Shown: positions 23,146 through 26,064 of the stretch, in pieces
Position numbering within the stretch: the stretch's first letter is position 1
Layout of the letters: every line of letters begins with the position of its first letter
Virus record (IMG/VR): IMGVR_UViG_3300036832_000467
Location: 1 to 26,064 of that record
DNA: 26,064 nt
Reading direction: 5' to 3' (one strand)
Source: a virus
Position numbers and translations under genes: made by a program
Notes under the pieces: generated by a model
Database searches by the model: none
What the model saw: only the letters and a program-made list of their open reading frames with translations
Told to the model about the DNA's origin: nothing

Positions 23146-23567
23146 TGCCGCCCAGCTACAGTTCAATTGTCGATCACGGCAGCTGGTCGCGCTACACCCC
23201 GACCACGTTGCCGGAAGGGGCGCCGCCGACCGCGTTATTCATTCGCCGCGACAGTGACGGTACCGATTGGTACGACTACGCCAAGACCGCCACCAACTTC
23301 CAGCCGAGCACGCTGAAGATGACGGTCACCAACAACATTGTCTCTACGGTGGCGGAAGACCCGACGCTGTTGTTTCCGCAGGGAGCAACGCTGTTGGAGA
23401 TATTCGGCACTCCGCTCGGCGATCAGCACGATGCCTGGAGCCAGTGCGGTTATGATCCCGCCACTCAAACTTTTACCGATCCCCCCGATCCGATCACGGA
23501 AGTGCCTGCAATCAAGCGGCTGGAAGACCGGATCGCGGCGCTCGAGGCCAAGCAGGGAGGTGCATGA
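23145..23567 (+). CDS. Fibre-associated protein, first paralogue, 140 aa
   Basis: Starts at ATG 23145, overlapping the fibre stop (TGATG). N-terminal VDHGSWSRYTPTTLPEGAPP and RRDSDGTDWYDYAK are shared with the protein at 24494 (VDHGKWVPYRPDKLPEFAPP and RRESDGVDWYDYVR), so the two are paralogues. The C-terminus LEDRIAALEAKQGG is a short coiled coil. A tail-fibre assembly/chaperone or fibre-cap role is inferred from pairing with a fibre gene twice; no known chaperone family is recognised with certainty. Confidence 0.75.
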   Translation: MPPSYSSIVDHGSWSRYTPTTLPEGAPPTALFIRRDSDGTDWYDYAKTATNFQPSTLKMTVTNNIVSTVAEDPTLLFPQGATLLEIFGTPLGDQHDAWSQCGYDPATQTFTDPPDPITEVPAIKRLEDRIAALEAKQGGA

Positions 23568-24497
23568 GTGCCTTTCAATGGTGCGGGAATGTTTGTCCGG
23601 GTGCGCAACTGGGTGGCGGACGCTGCCGCAGGCATCAAGATCCGCGCCGACTATCACGACATCGAGGACGATGGCTTCGCCGCCGGAATATCTCAGTGCA
23701 TCGCCAGGGACGGCCAGAGCACCATCCTCAACAACATTCCGATGAACGGCAAGCGGCTGGTGTCGCTGTCGGACCCGGTTGATCCGCAGGATGCAGTAAC
23801 CAAAGCCTATGACGATCTCAAGCTGCCGCTGACCGGCGGCACCATCACCGGCAGCCTCACGGTGAACGGTCAGGTCACAACCACAGGATACAAGTGCCGT
23901 GCTGGCTTGTCCGGGGGCTATGGCGCTAACTGGTTCAACTTCAACTGGGGCGCCAGCGGCATGGAGGTGTATGCCGACGACTATCACTGGGGGACCATGG
24001 CTACCACAGCCTATGTCGAGCAGCGCGCCCAGGACTGGGCCCACGCCATCGCCGATCCCAAGGTCAATCGTGCCGGTGATACCATGGGCGGACTGCTCAA
24101 CACCGCAGTCGGCGGAAACATCGGTTCTTCCGGGGGCATGAACTCGATCTGGATCAATGGAAACGCCAACGACTGGGCGGCGCTGACGTTTTACAGCCCT
24201 GGCGCGTTCGGCGCTAACTTTGGCCTGAGCCCCAACGGGGATTTCTACTGCGGCGGCTGGTCGTACGGCGCGGGCGTCGCCTACAAGTTTTGGACCACGC
24301 GAAACCTGAACCCGATCTTAAACGCACAGTGGGTCAATGCAGGTACTGCCACTAGTGACGTACCCAATGCCGTAGTTTCCAGCTTAACGATTATCGGCGG
24401 TACTGGACAATTTCAGGGACTGTGTAACGGAGGGACTTGGCGCTATCTGCAACTGCTTACCCCTGGTGGTTGGTACACCATAGGGCGTGCGTCATGA
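23568..24497 (+). CDS. Tail fibre protein, second paralogue, 309 aa
   Basis: GTG 23568 follows the previous stop directly, with GGGAGG about 8 bases upstream. Same N-terminal domain as the first fibre (KIRADYHDIEDDGFAAGISQ, SLSDPVDPQDAVTKAYDD) and the same C-terminal WRYLQLLTPGGWYTIGRAS, but a different centre (YGANWFNFNWGASGMEVYAD, WINGNANDWAALTFYSPGAF, Gly/Trp/Asn-rich), suggesting a distinct receptor-binding region. A TGGTITGSLTVNGQV segment recalls trimeric fibre repeats. Likely the second fibre or an alternative receptor-binding protein. Confidence 0.85.
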   Translation: MPFNGAGMFVRVRNWVADAAAGIKIRADYHDIEDDGFAAGISQCIARDGQSTILNNIPMNGKRLVSLSDPVDPQDAVTKAYDDLKLPLTGGTITGSLTVNGQVTTTGYKCRAGLSGGYGANWFNFNWGASGMEVYADDYHWGTMATTAYVEQRAQDWAHAIADPKVNRAGDTMGGLLNTAVGGNIGSSGGMNSIWINGNANDWAALTFYSPGAFGANFGLSPNGDFYCGGWSYGAGVAYKFWTTRNLNPILNAQWVNAGTATSDVPNAVVSSLTIIGGTGQFQGLCNGGTWRYLQLLTPGGWYTIGRAS

Positions 24498-24913
24498 CCC
24501 AGATTGTCGACCACGGCAAATGGGTGCCCTACCGGCCGGACAAGCTGCCGGAGTTCGCGCCGCCCAACACGATCTTTGCCCGGCGTGAAAGCGACGGCGT
24601 CGATTGGTACGATTATGTCAGGGACGAGAACAGCTTCACTGCCGACAGTGTGAAATTCACTGCGTTACGACAGGATAGCGGCTGGGTGGTGGGCGCTGCC
24701 GTCCGTGACGCGAACAGGCTGCACCCGGCTGACCAGTGGGTCGCGGAGATCATCGACTATCACGGCGGCGACCCGCAGGCTGAACTCGGCAATCGGCTGT
24801 TTGATCCTGACACCCGCAAGTTGCTCGGCCGTCCGCCTCCGCGCCCCGATCCGATGCAGGCCGTGCTGGATCGGATCGCGGTAATCGAAGCCAAACTGGG
24901 GATAACGCCATGA
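24494..24913 (+). CDS. Fibre-associated protein, second paralogue, 139 aa
   Basis: ATG 24494 overlaps the previous stop (ATGA); the upstream frame from 24437 is an overlap artefact. Paralogue of the protein at 23145: VDHGKWVPYRP, RRESDGVDWYDYVRDENSF and the C-terminal coiled coil LDRIAVIEAKLGI match it, while the middle diverges. Probably works with the second fibre. Its end overlaps the next small membrane protein (ATGA at 24910). Confidence 0.75.
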   Translation: MTQIVDHGKWVPYRPDKLPEFAPPNTIFARRESDGVDWYDYVRDENSFTADSVKFTALRQDSGWVVGAAVRDANRLHPADQWVAEIIDYHGGDPQAELGNRLFDPDTRKLLGRPPPRPDPMQAVLDRIAVIEAKLGITP

Positions 24914-25086
24914 GTGCAAATATCTGGTTCTGGTTGCTTTGGGTGCTGACGCTGATCTTCGGGGGCTGGAGCATGAACCCCTGGCAGCCAGCGCCGCAAA
25001 GCTGGGCGCCGTTCGGCTCCTGGCTGATCCTGTTCATCCTGATCGGCATCCTCGGATGGGGGGTGTTCGGGAGCCCGATTAGATGA
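24910..25086 (+). CDS. 58-residue two-transmembrane protein, possible holin
   Basis: Starts at ATG 24910 overlapping the previous stop, ends at TGA 25086. Two hydrophobic segments are seen: residues 4-18 (NIWFWLLWVLTLIFG) and about 36-55 (FGSWLILFILIGILGWGVFG), joined by a short Pro/Trp/Gln loop; unusually Trp-rich. This is the size and topology of small class II-type holins, but similar tiny membrane proteins also occur in tail operons with other roles. No separate endolysin is visible nearby in this window. Overlaps the next gene (ATGA at 25083). Confidence 0.65.
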   Translation: MSANIWFWLLWVLTLIFGGWSMNPWQPAPQSWAPFGSWLILFILIGILGWGVFGSPIR

Positions 25087-26064
25087 GTTGGACCCAAGAC
25101 GCCGGTTCGTACTTTCAGCCACTGCAATACACCACGTCGTTCACGAACCCGGCGCAGTGGACCAATGCCAACAACTATAACAACTTTCAGCAGTCCCAAG
25201 ATTACCTGGGTGGTCTTTTGCGCAGCACCCAGGCGAGCCAGCAGCATACTGCCGACCTCATAAGCTCTTCCATCAGTCTCATGAACGAGGCCACCAAGGA
25301 CAAGAATGTCCAGGGTGGCAGTTACCTTGACGAACGCAATGCTGGCACTGGCGCGACCATGCAGCAATTGCAGCAACCTTGGTTAACCCCCCAAGGCGGT
25401 GTCAATAATATCGTTAGTGGCGGCGGCATGTATCAGGGCCCCGCCCCCGTAACCAGCTCTTATTTCGATAATCTTTTCCGGGAGATCAACCCTCAAAGCG
25501 GGGGCTGGGGCGGCGGTGGAGGTTGGGGTAGCGGTAGTGGAGGCGGTAACGCCAATCTCGATAATATTTTTCGGCAAATCAATCCTTCCGGTGGGGGTTG
25601 GGGCGGCGTGGGATCTGCCGCCGCCGGTCTTTACCCCTCCAGCAAAAGCCCTTTCGACTTCAATGCTGGTGCTGGTGCTGGCATGTTCGGTGGTCTTGGT
25701 GGCGCTGGCGCTCAGCCTGGGGCGGGGCTCGACTGGACCAAGCTCTACCAGGGCGGCGCGAAGCAGGACCCTACCCCCGGCATGAGCATGCCGGGCGGGC
25801 TGAACCAGTCGATGGCGCAGCCGCAACCGCAGCAGCAGCCGATCGATTACGGCTCGTTGTTTGGCCAAGCTGTGGGCGGCAAGGGCGGGGCTCCGCCGTC
25901 GATCTCCCAGACCGCACCAGCGCCGATGCCGGGCGCTGCCGAGCAGGGAGGTGCGATGTTCGGGGGCCTCGGCGGCGTCGGTGGCCTTCCGAGCCAAGCG
26001 CCACAGCAGGCTGGCGGCGCTACCTTCAACGATCGCTTCAACGCCGCGCCAGAGCCGCAGCCGG
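25083..26064 (+). CDS. Gly/Gln-rich protein with internal motif repeat (cut by right edge)
   Basis: ATG 25083 overlaps the previous stop (ATGA); the frame is open for 327 codons to the window end. The first 100 residues are Asn/Gln/Thr-rich and helical (NANNYNNFQQSQDYLGGLLR), with no signal peptide. Then come two copies of a DN[LI]FR[EQ]INP motif (residues 129-137 and 160-168), each followed by a GGWGG tract, and later two copies of MFGGLGG (201 and 292), with Gln/Pro-rich linkers. Probably a structural or ejection-associated virion protein of low-complexity type. Function unknown, and I recognise no family. Confidence 0.75.
   Translation, partial: MSWTQDAGSYFQPLQYTTSFTNPAQWTNANNYNNFQQSQDYLGGLLRSTQASQQHTADLISSSISLMNEATKDKNVQGGSYLDERNAGTGATMQQLQQPWLTPQGGVNNIVSGGGMYQGPAPVTSSYFDNLFREINPQSGGWGGGGGWGSGSGGGNANLDNIFRQINPSGGGWGGVGSAAAGLYPSSKSPFDFNAGAGAGMFGGLGGAGAQPGAGLDWTKLYQGGAKQDPTPGMSMPGGLNQSMAQPQPQQQPIDYGSLFGQAVGGKGGAPPSISQTAPAPMPGAAEQGGAMFGGLGGVGGLPSQAPQQAGGATFNDRFNAAPEPQP
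25464..25607 (+). repeat. Two copies of DN[LI]FR[EQ]INP-GGWGG motif
   Basis: DNA at 25464-25514 and 25557-25607 encodes the same 15-17-residue motif, separated by a Gly/Ser stretch. The two DNA copies differ at many synonymous sites, so the duplication is old and the protein motif looks selected rather than recently copied. Confidence 0.65.

Noticed and set aside
25383-25997. 204-residue minus-strand frame at the right edge
   Set aside because: It is antisense to the Gly-rich plus-strand gene, which is coupled to its neighbour by an ATGA overlap. The composition explains the open antisense frame.
1-26064. tRNA genes, CRISPR arrays, IS elements, integrase/att sites
   Set aside because: No cloverleaf-like segments, regularly spaced direct repeats, transposase or integrase motifs were noticed. 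The GGTTCGA-like strings seen all lie inside supported coding genes.

Overview
The window looks like part of a tailed-phage genome or an intact-looking prophage segment, about 60 % GC. Nearly every gene is a phage replication, packaging or virion gene. There are internal virion (ejection) protein candidates and a short-tail gene set, but no tape-measure, tail-tube or sheath gene. This points to a podovirus-like virion. The general flavour of the proteins suggests an alphaproteobacterial host, but that is inference only. No integrase, repressor, phage RNA polymerase, tRNA, IS element or CRISPR array was found.

Layout. (1) 1-3450, plus strand, replication: the C-terminal part of a family A DNA polymerase cut by the left edge, a hairpin, then a primase-like / VirE-type ATPase protein. 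(2) 3416-3690, a repeat-rich regulatory segment with three pairs of an 8-bp element (GTGTNNAG or its complement) and a possible 56-residue ORF. (3) 3664-5197, the only minus-strand island: a DUF932 protein with its own terminator, a 24-residue hydrophobic peptide and a 99-residue unknown. Its two transcription units start from promoter-like sequences sharing a 16-bp block. (4) 5266-9915, packaging: small terminase with a Gly/Pro-rich tail, large terminase, and a portal carrying a roughly 120-residue proline-rich insertion. (5) 9932-13580, head genes: two small or Ig-like proteins, a possible Acb2/Tad1-hairpin (anti-CBASS) protein, a small unknown, scaffold and major capsid protein. A strong terminator-like hairpin follows the capsid gene. 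(6) 13653-21753, neck, tail and ejection genes: adaptor, beta-rich tail protein, GNAT-like protein, internal virion proteins and a virion transglycosylase. (7) 21755-26064: two small basic proteins, two tandem tail-fibre/accessory cassettes that are clearly paralogous, a two-TM peptide that could be a holin, and a Gly/Gln-rich protein that runs off the right edge.

From 5266 onward genes are tightly packed, often with ATGA, GTGA or TGATG overlaps, so they are probably translated as coupled operons. The promoters seen are sigma70-like, consistent with use of host RNA polymerase.

Most worth follow-up: the Acb2-like gene, the paired repeats downstream of the primase gene, the shared promoter block of the minus-strand island, the collagen-like portal insertion, and the duplicated fibre cassette.
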